Source: Bradyrhizobium nivariense (GTDB lineage Bacteria > Pseudomonadota > Alphaproteobacteria > Rhizobiales > Xanthobacteraceae). From it: a DNA stretch of 64,000 nucleotides. Made by a program: the position numbers and the translations under genes. The stretch lies in NCBI RefSeq assembly GCF_029846715.1, contig NZ_JARVWW010000031.1:1-64000 (forward strand), in the 5' to 3' direction. The notes beneath the pieces are model-generated. The model searched no databases and was not told the DNA's origin. It was given only the letters and a program-made list of their open reading frames with translations. This document shows, piece by piece, positions 51,895 to 61,087 of the stretch (its first letter is position 1; every line of letters starts with the position of its first letter).

Positions 51895-52143
51895 TTAAGG
51901 TCGCCGGACGTAGCCGCGACGGGCTTTACGCACGAGCCACGCCTCGAGCGCCTCGACGGCCTGCACCCGCCCACCAAAGAGATCGAGGCGCCGCCGGCCG
52001 CGCTGGCCGAGACGCCCCCATTCGCGCACCAATGCAGTATCGCCAAAGAGTGTCGGCTCGATCGTGAGCACATAGAACCGTGCCATGTTACGGGCCGGAT
52101 CGCAGCGTTCGAGCACGAGGTATTGCACCGTGAGTTCAGACAT
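51895..52143 (-). CDS. WGR-domain protein
   Basis: This 82-residue protein has the WGR domain: YVLTIEPTLFGDTALVREWGRLGQRGRRRLDLFGG. WGR domains bind nucleic acid and occur in DNA-repair proteins. Here it stands alone. The ribosome site is weak. Confidence 0.75.
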   Translation of the reverse strand: MSELTVQYLVLERCDPARNMARFYVLTIEPTLFGDTALVREWGRLGQRGRRRLDLFGGRVQAVEALEAWLVRKARRGYVRRP

Positions 52144-52328
52144 GCGTCAGAGTCGCAGCCGCCGAAACGGTCGTCCAATTAAATTATTGAATCGATCAGG
52201 GCCAAGGATTCAGAACTTTAATACCAGCGATCAAATGATTGCGGCGGGCTCAACATATTGATCGGCGTGAGGTCTCGATGCCGATCGGCACTCGCTTGGC
52301 CTTGGAGGGGCATGCTTCGGCGCCGATT

Positions 52329-52404
52329 TACAGGGTGGATCAGTCCGGTGCTCGTCAGGCTCATAACATGAAGGTCATAGGTTCAAATCCTATCCCCGCT
52401 ACCA
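52329..52404 (+). pseudogene. Decayed initiator tRNA-Met (CAT)
   Basis: The 3' half is close to initiator tRNA-Met: anticodon loop CTCATAA with CAT at 52362-52364, T arm ATAGG-TTCAAAT-CCTAT and a CCA end at 52402-52404. The acceptor 5' strand is TACAGGG, which pairs badly with CCCCGCT. One base of the D loop is missing, and the anticodon stem has a G-A mismatch. It looks like a tRNA copy left by integration at a tRNA site. Confidence 0.78.
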
Positions 52405-52430
52405 AGATTTCAAAATGAAATCAACGAATT

Positions 52431-52453
52431 AGCCCGCCTCTGGCGGGCTTTTT
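52431..52453 (+). terminator. Rho-independent terminator after the tRNA remnant
   Basis: The stem AGCCCGCC/GGCGGGCT with a three-base loop is followed by TTTTT, the arrangement of a tRNA transcript terminator. Confidence 0.85.
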
Positions 52454-52780
52454 CATGCCCTACGAACCATCCCAAAATTGTACGGAGAGAAACCATTGAG
52501 TGACAATGGGTTAGTCGAATTCCGCCGACAATTCCGAACCCGTCCCAAAAACTCCACGGCACAAAACTGGCACAAAACGGCACAAAAACCGTCGCGGATC
52601 TGAGGCTGTGAACCGCTCCATGGCCGCGCCGAGATCGTGCTCTCGCGCTGAGCTTGGCCAACGAAAAAAGCTAGGGCTTCGAGGGCCACGCTATTGTCGT
52701 TCAATACCGAGGATCGTTGGCGATCAGCATCCTGCAAGCGGGTCCGCATAGTGACCCGTGCGGTCGCGTCCTCTGGGAGC
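52454..52780. other. Stretch downstream of the tRNA remnant, nothing recognised
   Basis: Contains a short repeat of GGCACAAAAC-type units around 52560-52590. Minus-strand open frames (52410-52908) have no recognisable domain. An integrase remnant is conceivable but not shown. Confidence 0.35.
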
Positions 52781-53875
52781 TTACACTGCCTCAGGCGGCC
52801 GCGGACGCTCAGACGTGACATCGGGGTGCCGGGTGTCGTTGGCCGCGATGCCATGTTCATCCCGAAGCCTGTCGATGGCTTCCAGGCATTTTTTCGCGAT
52901 GGGGACATTCATCGACGAGCCGCTAAGCTGATCGAAGAGCGATTTGCGCAAGCTTTCCACCGGCGCAGGATAGACACTGTAGGCGTTCGAACCTTCGGCA
53001 ACCGGAACCCTGTCAACCGCCACGGATTCTACGGCTCGCGCTATCTGGCCATCATAGCTCTGGTTATTCGCAGCATACTTCGCGATCATGGCAAGAAGAT
53101 CTATTTCGCTGGCCGCCTCACCGAAGAAATGCTCCAGCATTGCCCGTCCTGGACCATTGCCAACAGTCTCATACCGGTTCCTGAGTTCAGATTTCAGCTC
53201 AGGAAGGCTTTGCGCATATTCGGCGAGTTGGCGGCCCACATGCCACGCGTCGACTCCGTGGGGATCGGTCCCTAAGACGCGCTCGATAAACAGATCGACG
53301 TAGAGGAGCACGGATTCGAGACTACCCCGGTTGAAAATCGCCTGCATCCACGCATGATCGTCTGCGATGTCTTTATGTGCGCGTGCGAGGCTCGTTAACA
53401 GCGCGATACCCTCTGGGCCGGGCACAGCGGCAACCGCGCTCAGCACACGCTCCCACCGCTGGGCCCAGTCTCGTCCGTAGAACGTTTTTACGTTCGCCAA
53501 GCCATCGAGCACGGCTTCTGGCCGCGTCGTGAACGGCAGCAGCTCCAGCCAAGGCTCAATTTCCCAAGTGTTTTGCCGTTTGTGCCAAGCCGTTGTCGGA
53601 TCGCTCGCCGCCGCGGCCAGCCATTCATCGATCGCGCTCATCACGAGGTCGGCATCGAGAATTTGCCCATCGAGCACCATCGCGGTTAGCAAGGTCCGTT
53701 TCCCGCTCAATGGCTGCGGCAAGTCCACGACACGCGCAATGAGTTCATCATGGTCCTCGTGCGGCATGCTTACAGCGACATGCGCCAATCGGATCGCCAG
53801 CAACTGGTCGTCTTTGTCCGCCTGCGGTTGCGCCAGCCGATCCATTGCTGCGAAGATTGGCGCTGCGAGTACGTT
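52781..53875 (-). pseudogene. C-terminal fragment of a large, possibly NACHT/STAND-like protein
   Basis: About 364 codons continue in frame from the truncated IS3 OrfB, beginning NVLAAPIFAAMDRLAQPQADKDDQLLAIRLAHVAVSM. The sequence is mostly helical, with Trp-rich WHKRQNTWEIEPWLELLPF, and ends CLEAIDRLRDEHGIAANDTRHPDVTSE. This tail resembles the end of large helical-repeat proteins, often STAND ATPases in rhizobia. No ATPase core is left. The reading frame is fused to the IS OrfB, so a chimeric protein could be made if transcribed. Confidence 0.55.
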
Positions 53876-54202
53876 TATCGTGGTCTTGACGGATTTGCCG
53901 CGGATGACCCCTTGCAAACCCATGTCCCGCATCAGTCGCGACACTGTGCAACGGGCAACATCGAAGCCTTCGCGCTTGAGCTGCCGCCAGACCTTGCGCG
54001 CGCCGTAGACGGAGAAGTTTTGATCGAAGACGCGCCGAACCTCGATCTTCAACGCGGCGTCCTGCCTGGCGCGCGCCGACAGCTTGGCCGGATCGCGCCG
54101 CTTGGCCACATGGGCGTGGTAGGTCGAGGGGGCGATCGGCAACACCTTGCAGATCGGCTCGACCCCATGCGCCCCACGATGATCGTCGATGAAGGCGATC
54201 AT
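53876..54202 (-). pseudogene. IS3 OrfB, N-terminal part
   Basis: The frame begins MIAFIDDHRGAHGVEPICKVLPIAPSTYHAH and includes VYGARKVWRQLKREGFDVARCTVSRLMRDMGLQGVIRGK, the N-terminal HTH and linker part of OrfB. It ends at KTTI, where IS sequence stops and the unrelated frame continues. The DDE domain is missing. Confidence 0.82.
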
Positions 54203-54528
54203 GGCTTGGACCGGCGGTCGAGCTCCGCCATCGCAAAATAAGCGCTCGCCTTGCGCAGGATCTCGTTGGCCTGTCGAAGCTCACGGTTCTCCCGTTCGAG
54301 CGCCTTTAGCTTCTCGGCCATGTCGGTCGGAACGACGGCCCGCTGCCCGCTGTCGACCTCGGCCTTCTTGACCCAGTCATGCAGCGTCTGCGGTGTGCAG
54401 CCGATCTTGGTCGCAATGGAGGTCACCGCCGCCCAACGCGACGGGTGCTCGCTGGCGTGATCCAGAACCATCCGAACCGCTCGGGCCCGGACCTCGGGTG
54501 AAAACTTGTTCGTCGTCTTGCTTTTCAT
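54199..54528 (-). CDS. IS3-family OrfA
   Basis: This 109-residue OrfA starts MKSKTTNKFSPEVRARAVRMVLDHASEHPSRWAAVTSIATKIGCTPQTLHDWVKKAEVD, with a helix-turn-helix, followed by the leucine zipper EKLKALERENRELRQANEILRKAS. It is intact, and its stop overlaps the OrfB start (ATGA). Confidence 0.85.
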   Translation of the reverse strand: MKSKTTNKFSPEVRARAVRMVLDHASEHPSRWAAVTSIATKIGCTPQTLHDWVKKAEVDSGQRAVVPTDMAEKLKALERENRELRQANEILRKASAYFAMAELDRRSKP

Positions 54529-54617
54529 AGCTCCATCCTCTCAGGAGTTGGAGCCTCCGGCAAACCCGGAGCGGTTCAAAAGTTCTTCCTAGCCAGATCG
54601 TAAGCGCCATTGACGGC

Positions 54618-55403
54618 ATGTTCGGCCCAAGCCGAACGGAGATCGACGGCGGTGCCGTTACCAATATCTACCGCGCCGAAGTTCACGCGCTGCTCAATAT
54701 GATCAATGAAGTCCCAGGGGAACTCATCGATCTCGCAGCGACGGACTATCTCGAGTTTTCGCGTTGCCGCGCGGTGCTCACGACCTCGCTTGCACTTTGG
54801 AATGTTGGCGATACACGGCCCGCAGGAGACGTCGGCGGCAAGGACGCAGTCGAGCGAATCCGGCGGCTCATGAAGCAATGTCATGATGAGTTGCCACCGC
54901 CAGAGCCCGAACTGCCCTTTATCGCCGATACCGATGTTCGCCATGGCATTGAGGACCGCATTCGCGCCGCTTGGACAGATTTCCACGCCCGAGAATGGAT
55001 GGGGGCCACAGTCTTTGCAGGCGCAGCGGTGGAGGCCCTTCTTCTCTGGGGGTTAAAGCAGGTCACCCTTACGAACACGCCGAAACGTCCGCTCGATCAG
55101 CTTCATCTCGCCGACATGATCAGCCTTGCTGCGTCGAATGGTGTGATCGATGCCGCCACGGAGCAGCAGGCGGGGCTCGCCAAAGACGCACGCAATCTCA
55201 TTCATCCCGGCCGGGCCTTGCGGTCGGGCGAAGCGTGCAACAAGGCGACGGCGCTGGCAGCGCTCGCCGCGGTTTGCCGCGTCGCTCAGAATGAAGGCCT
55301 CGTTCTCGGCGATATTTTGATTGTCGGCCTGCCGGAAGCGGGCTTTCTTGTGCTGCTTGTAGGGTTCTGTACCGATGAATTCCTGAACCTTCGGCTGCTG
55401 TAG
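54618..55403 (+). CDS. Unknown protein, probably truncated at both ends
   Basis: The frame is open upstream to the IS end at 54580 (SQIVSAIDGMFGPSRTEIDGGAVTNIYRAEVHALLNMI), so the true start is probably lost. The rest is helical (AVEALLLWGLKQVTLT, QQAGLAKDARNLIHPGRALRSGEACNKA), a pattern seen in DUF4145/HEPN-like proteins; this is not secure. After about 55290 the frame runs antisense to the AbiEii fragment and loses protein character. It is one of several pieces joined here. Confidence 0.45.
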   Translation: MFGPSRTEIDGGAVTNIYRAEVHALLNMINEVPGELIDLAATDYLEFSRCRAVLTTSLALWNVGDTRPAGDVGGKDAVERIRRLMKQCHDELPPPEPELPFIADTDVRHGIEDRIRAAWTDFHAREWMGATVFAGAAVEALLLWGLKQVTLTNTPKRPLDQLHLADMISLAASNGVIDAATEQQAGLAKDARNLIHPGRALRSGEACNKATALAALAAVCRVAQNEGLVLGDILIVGLPEAGFLVLLVGFCTDEFLNLRLL

Positions 55404-55880
55404 CAATTCGTGGATATCGTAATAGTGCCGCATGAACTCGACCGGATCGCTTCCGTTCGCCTGTTGATTGCGGAACTTGGTGGAGACCGTCTGAAGCTTT
55501 TCGACGAAAGTGTAACCGGGATCGTAGCAAGGGACCGCCTTTGCCCGGTTGTCGATGATATCGACCTTGTCAGCGGCGTAGTCGTACATCCACGAACTAA
55601 TGTCTTTCGGCTCGTTGGGCGCCACGGTGTCGAACCCGACCTCAAGCAGCACGCCTTCCCGAAGGCCGTCCATCGCCTCGGTCACGCTCTCATAGTTCAG
55701 CCTGATGCCGGCACCTCGATAGTTGGGAACATCATCAAAGGTGGTGTCGCGTTCGACGCTCAAGACGCCGTCGATCGCGATCGACTGCGCTAGCCAGTCG
55801 TAGAAATCCTTGCGGCTTTTGATCTGCGCCGGGCTGTTCTGGTTCTTGCCTGTCTTCACATCCCGTTCGGGCGGAGGTCT
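55290..55880 (-). pseudogene. AbiEii/DUF1814-type toxin, internal fragment
   Basis: The minus frame reads VKTGKNQNSPAQIKSRKDFYDWLAQSI, then LEVGFDTVAPNEPKDISSWMYDYA, YTFVEKLQTVSTKFRNQQANGSDPVEFMRHYYDIHELL and EFIGTEPYKQHKKARFRQADNQNIAENEAFIL. These match the middle of AbiEii nucleotidyltransferase toxins (FRHYYDvy, KxxRFR). The catalytic N-terminal GSxD part is missing, and so is the C terminus. No AbiEi antitoxin gene is adjacent. Confidence 0.75.
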
Positions 55881-55888
55881 GTCGCGTT

Positions 55889-56289
55889 TTGATGGGCGAT
55901 GGCGATTTCTCGATCGCCGGCCTTCCGTGGCTGGAAGCGGGCGAAGAAAAGATCATCGCACCTCTGACGGCGAAGTGTCTTTGCGTCAAACATAACAGCG
56001 TGCTTCACCAACTCGATGATGCTGCGTTGTATTTCTTTAACTCGCTCAAATCATATCTTGAACTGGATGCGGGATCGAGACACGCGATCGTATCCGGTCA
56101 TGACATTGAACGATGGCTATTGAAAACAGCAAAAGCGGCAGCCGTCTCGAAGAATTTGGCGAGGGGAAGGGAGCGGCTGTCAGGCGCTTTCTCGCGGGAT
56201 GATGCGCTATTGGACATGCTCGACGGCCCGCATCAGTGGCCCGACGGCGCCGGGCTCTACTGCATCATGAACACAGGCGACAAGACCGT
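55889..56289 (+). pseudogene. Fragment of an unknown protein
   Basis: The frame MMGDGDFSIAGLPWLEAGEEKIIAPLTAKCLCVKHNSVLHQLDDAALYFFNSLKSY continues to GAGLYCIMNTGDK and then joins the FtsZ fragment. The segments AIVSGHDIERWLLKTAKAAAVSKNL and LDGPHQWPDGAGLYCIM look like real protein. It is truncated at both ends. Function unknown. Confidence 0.5.
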
Positions 56290-57369
56290 AATACCGACGC
56301 ACAGGCGCTCACCATGTCGAAGGCCAAGCTCCTCATCCAGATGGGCACCCAGGTGACCAAGGGTCTGGGCGCCGGCTCGCAGCCCGATGTGGGGCGCGCC
56401 GCAGCCGAAGAGGCAATTGATGCCATCCGCGATCATTTGACCGGCGCACACATGGTGTTCGTTACCGCCGGCATGGGCGGCGGCACCGGCACCGGGGCAG
56501 CGCCTGTTATAGCCAAGACCGCGCGTGAGCTTGGCATTCTCACCATCGGTGTAGTCACCAAGCCATTCCAATTCGAGGGCCAGCGCCGCATGCGCTTTGC
56601 CGAAGCAGGCATCGAAGATCTGCTGAAGGCGGTGGACACCCTGCTGATCATCCCAAACCAGAACTTGTTTCGGGTGACCAACGAGAAAACCACATTCGCC
56701 GAAGCTTTCGGCCTGGCCGACCAAGTGCTCTATTCGGGTGTGGCCTGCATCAGCGACCTTATAGTCAAGGAGGGCCTGATTAATCTCGATTTTGCCGACG
56801 TTCTCTCCATCATGCGCGAGAAGGGCAAAGCCATGATGGGCAGGGGTGAGGCTTCTGGCGCGAAGCGTGTGCTCAAGGCCGCTGTGGCCGCGATTTCCAA
56901 TCCATTGATCGAGGACCCCTCGATCAAGCGAGCCAGTGGCCTCATCATCTCCATCACCGGCGGCCACGACCTGACACTATTCGAGGTCGACGAAGCGGCT
57001 AGCCGCATTCGCGAAGAGGCCGACCCGGACGCCAACATCATCGTCGGCGCCACTTTTGATGAAAGTCTGGAAGGGATAGTCCGCGTCTCGGTGGTAGCGA
57101 CCGGAATCGATAATCTTCCCTCGGTGCGCCAGATGCAACCAACGGAAAGCTCACTCGCAGAACTCGCCGGCAGGCTCGGCAACGACAGTCGTCGCATCGC
57201 CGACTGCACTGAGCGTAAGGCACCGGTGCCGCCGCCATTGGCGAGCTCGCCGCTCCGACCGACGACGGCCCAACCGGAAAAGCCAATTTCGGAGTATGCG
57301 CGCCATGTGGCTCCGCAAGCCCTCGATCCGTACGGCCGCTCCTCTGCTGTGCGCAATTGGATCGAGTAA
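56290..57369 (+). pseudogene. ftsZ: FtsZ, N-terminally truncated copy
   Basis: Homology starts at NTDAQALTMSKAKLLIQMGTQVTKGLGAGSQPDVGRAAAEEA and runs through the tubulin signature GGGTGTGAAPVIA, PFQFEGQRRMRFAE, LIIPNQNLFRV and the C-terminal GTPase-domain end. The first ~50 residues, including the first nucleotide-binding loop with GGAGGNA, are missing. A full FtsZ normally sits with ftsA/ftsQ in the dcw cluster, so this is a second, dead copy. Confidence 0.85.
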
Positions 57370-57468
57370 GACGTTCTCGATATCCCGGCCTTGTACGCCG
57401 CAAGGCGAATTGAGCCGTCTTAAGAACCAAAGTAACTCAATTTCGAACGACCGCTGCTACGTCTGCCT

Positions 57469-57675
57469 TTAGGGCTTCGGGGCATTCTGGTCCTCGACCT
57501 TGGTAACGGAATATCCGGCTTTGCGAAGAGCAACCAGCACAGCCTTGGCGAGATGAATACTTTCTTCGTCACTTTTCGTGACTTGGTCCCACGTCGTGCC
57601 GTGCCCAGAACCAGGATGATCAATGAAAGCGGTTTTGATGGCATTTGTTATGACGATAAGGGCGTCTTCTGACAT
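57469..57675 (-). CDS. Conserved small protein
   Basis: This 68-residue protein starts MSEDALIVITNAIKTAFIDHPGSGHGTTWDQVTKSDEES, with HLAKAVLVALRKAGYSVTKVE after it. It has the look of a conserved soluble protein. The ribosome site is weak. Function unknown. Confidence 0.6.
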   Translation of the reverse strand: MSEDALIVITNAIKTAFIDHPGSGHGTTWDQVTKSDEESIHLAKAVLVALRKAGYSVTKVEDQNAPKP

Positions 57676-58471
57676 CTAGGTCTACCGCTGCTTTCCGCTA
57701 AGCATATCTCGCTTTTGGCAGGTATGATGGCTCAACGGCACCATGCGCGAGCATCGTAGTCGCCAGCGCCAAAACCGACCGTTACAGGTTTTGTTACATC
57801 TCGTTCCAGCAGTCACGGCTTTTTCGGCGCGATCGAAAAGAGATGGCGACTACGGCAGCAGCACTGTCTTGAAGTTGTCTCGCGACCAGCCATGTTAGGT
57901 TGGTCGATGAGACGCGTAGGACTTATTGACATCACGGTAGGCAACGCGGCGCGCCTCGGCGCATCGCAACGTTCCACCACGCGACGCTGCGCGTCGCACC
58001 ACATCGCTACGCAACGCGCGAGCCGCTGGGGACATCCCGGCGGCTCTCGCGCGTTTAGCGCGGTCGGTCCGCATGACATCGCGGTAATGAGCCTCCGAGA
58101 CATGAAGAGGAACAATGCCGATAACAAAATGCAGCTCGTGATGACGAATGAACGGTCCAAGCAGGCGCGCTCGGGTTAGGGACGGCGATGGCGTTTGAGG
58201 GCGACGCCGTACAGAGGGCTGCCGACGAGATTGAATTCGCTCTGCGCAAGGATGACGAATGCCGAAAGCGCGAGTTCTAGACGCGACCATCCAATCCGCA
58301 TGCAATGACCTCGTATGACCGCTCCTGGCCCCGAACGGACATGCAACAGTAGTCGCTTCATGTCCGTTCATAGGGGTAGAGCAGACGTCTGGCAGCTATG
58401 GCGCGATGTCCGAGTCTGACCCGGCCGGAACCTAAGGGACGAGTGCTGCACATGTCCGCCCCGTGACCACA
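57676..58471. other. Intergenic stretch with dispersed repeat fragments
   Basis: No gene recognised. 58313-58430 contains GACCGCTCCTGGCCCCGAACGGACATG-type and ATGTCCGTTCATAGGGGTAGA units related to the dispersed repeat family. Open frames here are mostly Arg-rich noise. Confidence 0.45.
58313..58430. repeat. Dispersed intergenic repeat, divergent copy
   Basis: CCGCTCCTGGCCC and ATGTCCGTTCATAGGGGTAGA match parts of the family at 6701-6810 and 62634-62750. Confidence 0.45.
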
Positions 58472-59926
58472 TCACCAGTGCGCTTTCAGCACTGCGTCCA
58501 CGGACGTCACTCCCGCAATCATTGAGCCGGTAATCGCGACCAGCGCGGGCACGCCGCGCGGTAATTCGAGGTTGATCAGCGAGGCCATGAAGATCGCAGC
58601 CATGGGCAGGGCGATGACGAAGTAACGTCCTTGAACGCCCAAGACATGGGGCGAAGCGACAGGCGTGTAGGTGAGGAAAAAAATCAGATAAACCAACACT
58701 AAGTAGCTGAGGACGGCAAAGCCTGTCACGATCGCCACGCGCGCACGCGTTCCACCCAGCGGCAGTTTTTGCAGCGGGACAAGCAGGAGGAGGGCCGTGA
58801 GCACGATATAAGTCCAGGGCCGAAGCACAATGTCCTGCCAGCCCAGGATGCCAATGAGTTCCGGCCACAGCGGGGCGGCCCATTCGCGCAGAGCCGTCCA
58901 TGTCGCCAGCGGGAAATGAAATGGATGCTCCCACATGTAAGCGAGTTTCCACAACGGATCAAACTGCTCTACTGGATAGTCGTGTCCCTCGCGGACACGC
59001 CACGCCGCTACATCCGCTGAGACTCCGATCACCCACAGCGGCGACAGGATAACGCCCGGCAGGACCACGATCGCAATGCTCTTCCACCGGCCAAGGAGCT
59101 CCCTGAGCCGGCCGGACATCAACTCCAACAGTACGAAAACAATCTGCGGCTGTTTGGCGAGTACGCATAGCGTCATCCATAGCGAGCGCTCCCAGACGCG
59201 CCCGCCAGAGGGATTCAATGCGGCTCTGAAGCAGAGCGCGGTGATTACCAGCGCATAGCTGAGGGCCGCACCGTCCGCGCTAAGAACAACGCGGTTATAG
59301 AGCGATCCTGGCAGCATCGCGATCAATACGAACGCCCATGGGAGGGCTGGAGTGACCGCGATGGCGTAGGCCGTTACCGCCGTGAAAACGACCAGGCCGA
59401 GGAAGCGCATCAGGAACAGCAGTTCGGGTAAATCGAGTCTAAGCAGACGTCCGATAGCTGCCGCGAGTATATAAGGAGCATAGGCGAGGGGACTGTAGCC
59501 CTCTGTGCCGGCAAACGGCGCGAACACAGGCGTTTGTGCGGCCTCATCATTCGCGCCGATGATGTTATGATACTCGGCCATGACCTGGCCGTAGCGGAAT
59601 CCCGCGTCTCTGTACCTGGCGAACCGCTCCCCTGAGTCCTTGAAGAAATGTAGCCGATCGTAGAGCGCGGGCTCTACAAAGATTCCCTTGCGGCCATTGA
59701 TCTCGGTGACGGGCAGAAGCTCGCCTCGTGTGTACGAATAAATACGCAGAAAATGCGATATCTCGTCCGGGCCGCGTAGTGGTGGATTGACAACGATGAT
59801 GGCCGATCCGAAGGAAAGCGAGAGCAAAGCAAAGACGATTGCCGGCCAACCCCCAAATCGGCTCCGGATGCGTGACAGCACGCTCGGTGTGGCATCAGGC
59901 TTGTGCACGGAGGCGCCTTGCAGCAT
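58472..59926 (-). CDS. DUF2142 membrane protein
   Basis: This 484-residue membrane protein has a short cytoplasmic start and about 12 hydrophobic helices. The start is WPAIVFALLSLSFGSAIIVVNPPLRGPDEISHFLRIYSYTRGEL, with a D-E pair as in GT-C-type glycosyltransferases (PDEISHFLR). The DUF2142 family is linked to surface glycan assembly. TTG 59938 is an alternative start. It is the last gene of the minus-strand cluster here. Confidence 0.82.
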   Translation of the reverse strand: MLQGASVHKPDATPSVLSRIRSRFGGWPAIVFALLSLSFGSAIIVVNPPLRGPDEISHFLRIYSYTRGELLPVTEINGRKGIFVEPALYDRLHFFKDSGERFARYRDAGFRYGQVMAEYHNIIGANDEAAQTPVFAPFAGTEGYSPLAYAPYILAAAIGRLLRLDLPELLFLMRFLGLVVFTAVTAYAIAVTPALPWAFVLIAMLPGSLYNRVVLSADGAALSYALVITALCFRAALNPSGGRVWERSLWMTLCVLAKQPQIVFVLLELMSGRLRELLGRWKSIAIVVLPGVILSPLWVIGVSADVAAWRVREGHDYPVEQFDPLWKLAYMWEHPFHFPLATWTALREWAAPLWPELIGILGWQDIVLRPWTYIVLTALLLLVPLQKLPLGGTRARVAIVTGFAVLSYLVLVYLIFFLTYTPVASPHVLGVQGRYFVIALPMAAIFMASLINLELPRGVPALVAITGSMIAGVTSVDAVLKAHW

Positions 59927-60071
59927 CTCATCACCCAATCATGAAATAGCGCTTGAAATCCCGGCCGCCCTCAGACCAGCCGATGATCTGTCGTCCGAGA
60001 GTATCGACGTCTGCTCATGGAAAGCCCACTTGAATCAACCGACCGCCAAGGGAGCCTGGCGACTCGTGGCC

Positions 60072-60404
60072 TCATGATGTCGATCGATGCGAGCGGGCGC
60101 TCGCGATAGCAAGTTCCCTCGCCAGTACGGTGATCAGCTCCATGTGCGCGCGCAGCTTGAGGTGGAGATTGAGTAGAAGGAGCAGACTGATCACGATCCA
60201 GATATAGATAATGAGGTCGACACCGCGGCCGATGCCGACGAATTCTGCAAGGTGGGTCGCGTGCGAAGGAACCCAAACGAAATAGAGCCCCCCGACTGCA
60301 GCGAGCACGGCGATGAGCCCGACTGCCGGCGAACGCCGGTACTCGGTCAATGCATAGAGCAAAATGCCAAGCAACAATGCAGTGAGGATGAGCTGCGCAA
60401 TCAT
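60072..60404 (-). CDS. DUF2304 membrane protein
   Basis: This 110-residue protein has three membrane helices (QLILTALLLGILLYALTEYRR, GLIAVLAAVGGLYFVWVPSHATHLAEFVGIGRGVDLIIYIWIVISLLLLL in pieces) and a cytoplasmic tail. The pattern VGIGRGVDLIIY is the DUF2304 hallmark. Its start overlaps the stop of the GT2 gene (ATGA), and the two often occur together. It probably acts with that glycosyltransferase in lipid-linked sugar transfer. Confidence 0.85.
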   Translation of the reverse strand: MIAQLILTALLLGILLYALTEYRRSPAVGLIAVLAAVGGLYFVWVPSHATHLAEFVGIGRGVDLIIYIWIVISLLLLLNLHLKLRAHMELITVLARELAIASARSHRSTS

Positions 60405-61087
60405 CGGTGGAGCCTCCGCGCGAACAGGTCTACCAGGATCATGAGTGTGTCCCCTAGCGTTTGACCTTTGGCGAGCGAATAAGGGCTGTACTCGATCCTA
60501 ACAGGCGCTTCGACGTAATTGAGTTCGCTGGCAGCGATCTGGTGAAGAATCTCAGAGGCGTGGGCCATCCGATTTTGACGAAGGTTGATGCTGCTCGCAC
60601 CCCGGCGCGTCATCGCGCGCAGGCCGTTGTGGGTATCGGTGACGCGCAATCCGGTTGTAAGGCATGTGAACAAGGTCGCCGCCTTGAGCAACATGCGCCG
60701 CGACAGCGGCTGGTTGAGCGAAGTCCCAAGGAAACGGCTGCCGAGCGCGAAATCGGCATTTTGCCTGGCCAACGCATCGATCAGTACGGCGATGTCGGCG
60801 GCGCGGTGCTGCCCATCGGCATCAAATGTCACGATAACGTCAGCCCCCTCGCTAAGCGCGAATTCGATGCCGGTATGAAGTGCGGCGCCCTGGCCTAAAT
60901 TGAGGGAATGTCGCACCACGATACAACCTGCTTCAGCGGCAACGGCGCCTGTCGCATCGGTCGAGCCATCATCGACGACGAGGGCGCGATATCCAGCGCG
61001 CTTGACGTCGGCGACGACGCTCGCGATCACCGGTGCCTCATTGTAGGCAGCGATGACAATCCATACTTGCGGCTCCTGCGACGTCAT
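60401..61087 (-). CDS. GT2-family glycosyltransferase (DPM1-like)
   Basis: This 228-residue GT-A enzyme has VWIVIAAYNEAPVIASVV, the diphosphate-binding ALVVDDGSTDAT, the metal motif TFDADGQHR and the loop DTHNGLRAMTR. It resembles dolichyl- or undecaprenyl-phosphate mannosyl/glucosyltransferases. It is likely to make polyprenyl-phosphate sugar donors used by the membrane proteins nearby. The start is ATG 61087; it overlaps the DUF2304 start. Confidence 0.86.
   Translation of the reverse strand: MTSQEPQVWIVIAAYNEAPVIASVVADVKRAGYRALVVDDGSTDATGAVAAEAGCIVVRHSLNLGQGAALHTGIEFALSEGADVIVTFDADGQHRAADIAVLIDALARQNADFALGSRFLGTSLNQPLSRRMLLKAATLFTCLTTGLRVTDTHNGLRAMTRRGASSINLRQNRMAHASEILHQIAASELNYVEAPVRIEYSPYSLAKGQTLGDTLMILVDLFARRLHR

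Larger units (their letters stand above)
53876..54578 (-). mobile_element. IS3-family element C (5' part of the B-type element)
   Basis: The outer end is TGAACCGCTCCGGGTTTGCCGGAGG (read inward from 54578), the same terminal repeat as element B. orfA (54199-54528) is complete. orfB runs from 54202 to about 53876 and is then replaced by foreign sequence. The 3' half of the IS is missing at this site. Confidence 0.78.

Noticed and set aside
52410..52908. Integrase gene next to the tRNA remnant
   Set aside because: Frames on both strands have no tyrosine-recombinase motif (R..HxxR..Y). Only proximity suggests it.
54618..55403. HEPN-type toxin assignment
   Set aside because: RNLIHPG resembles an RxxxH motif, but the fold cannot be shown and the gene is truncated. 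It was left as unknown.
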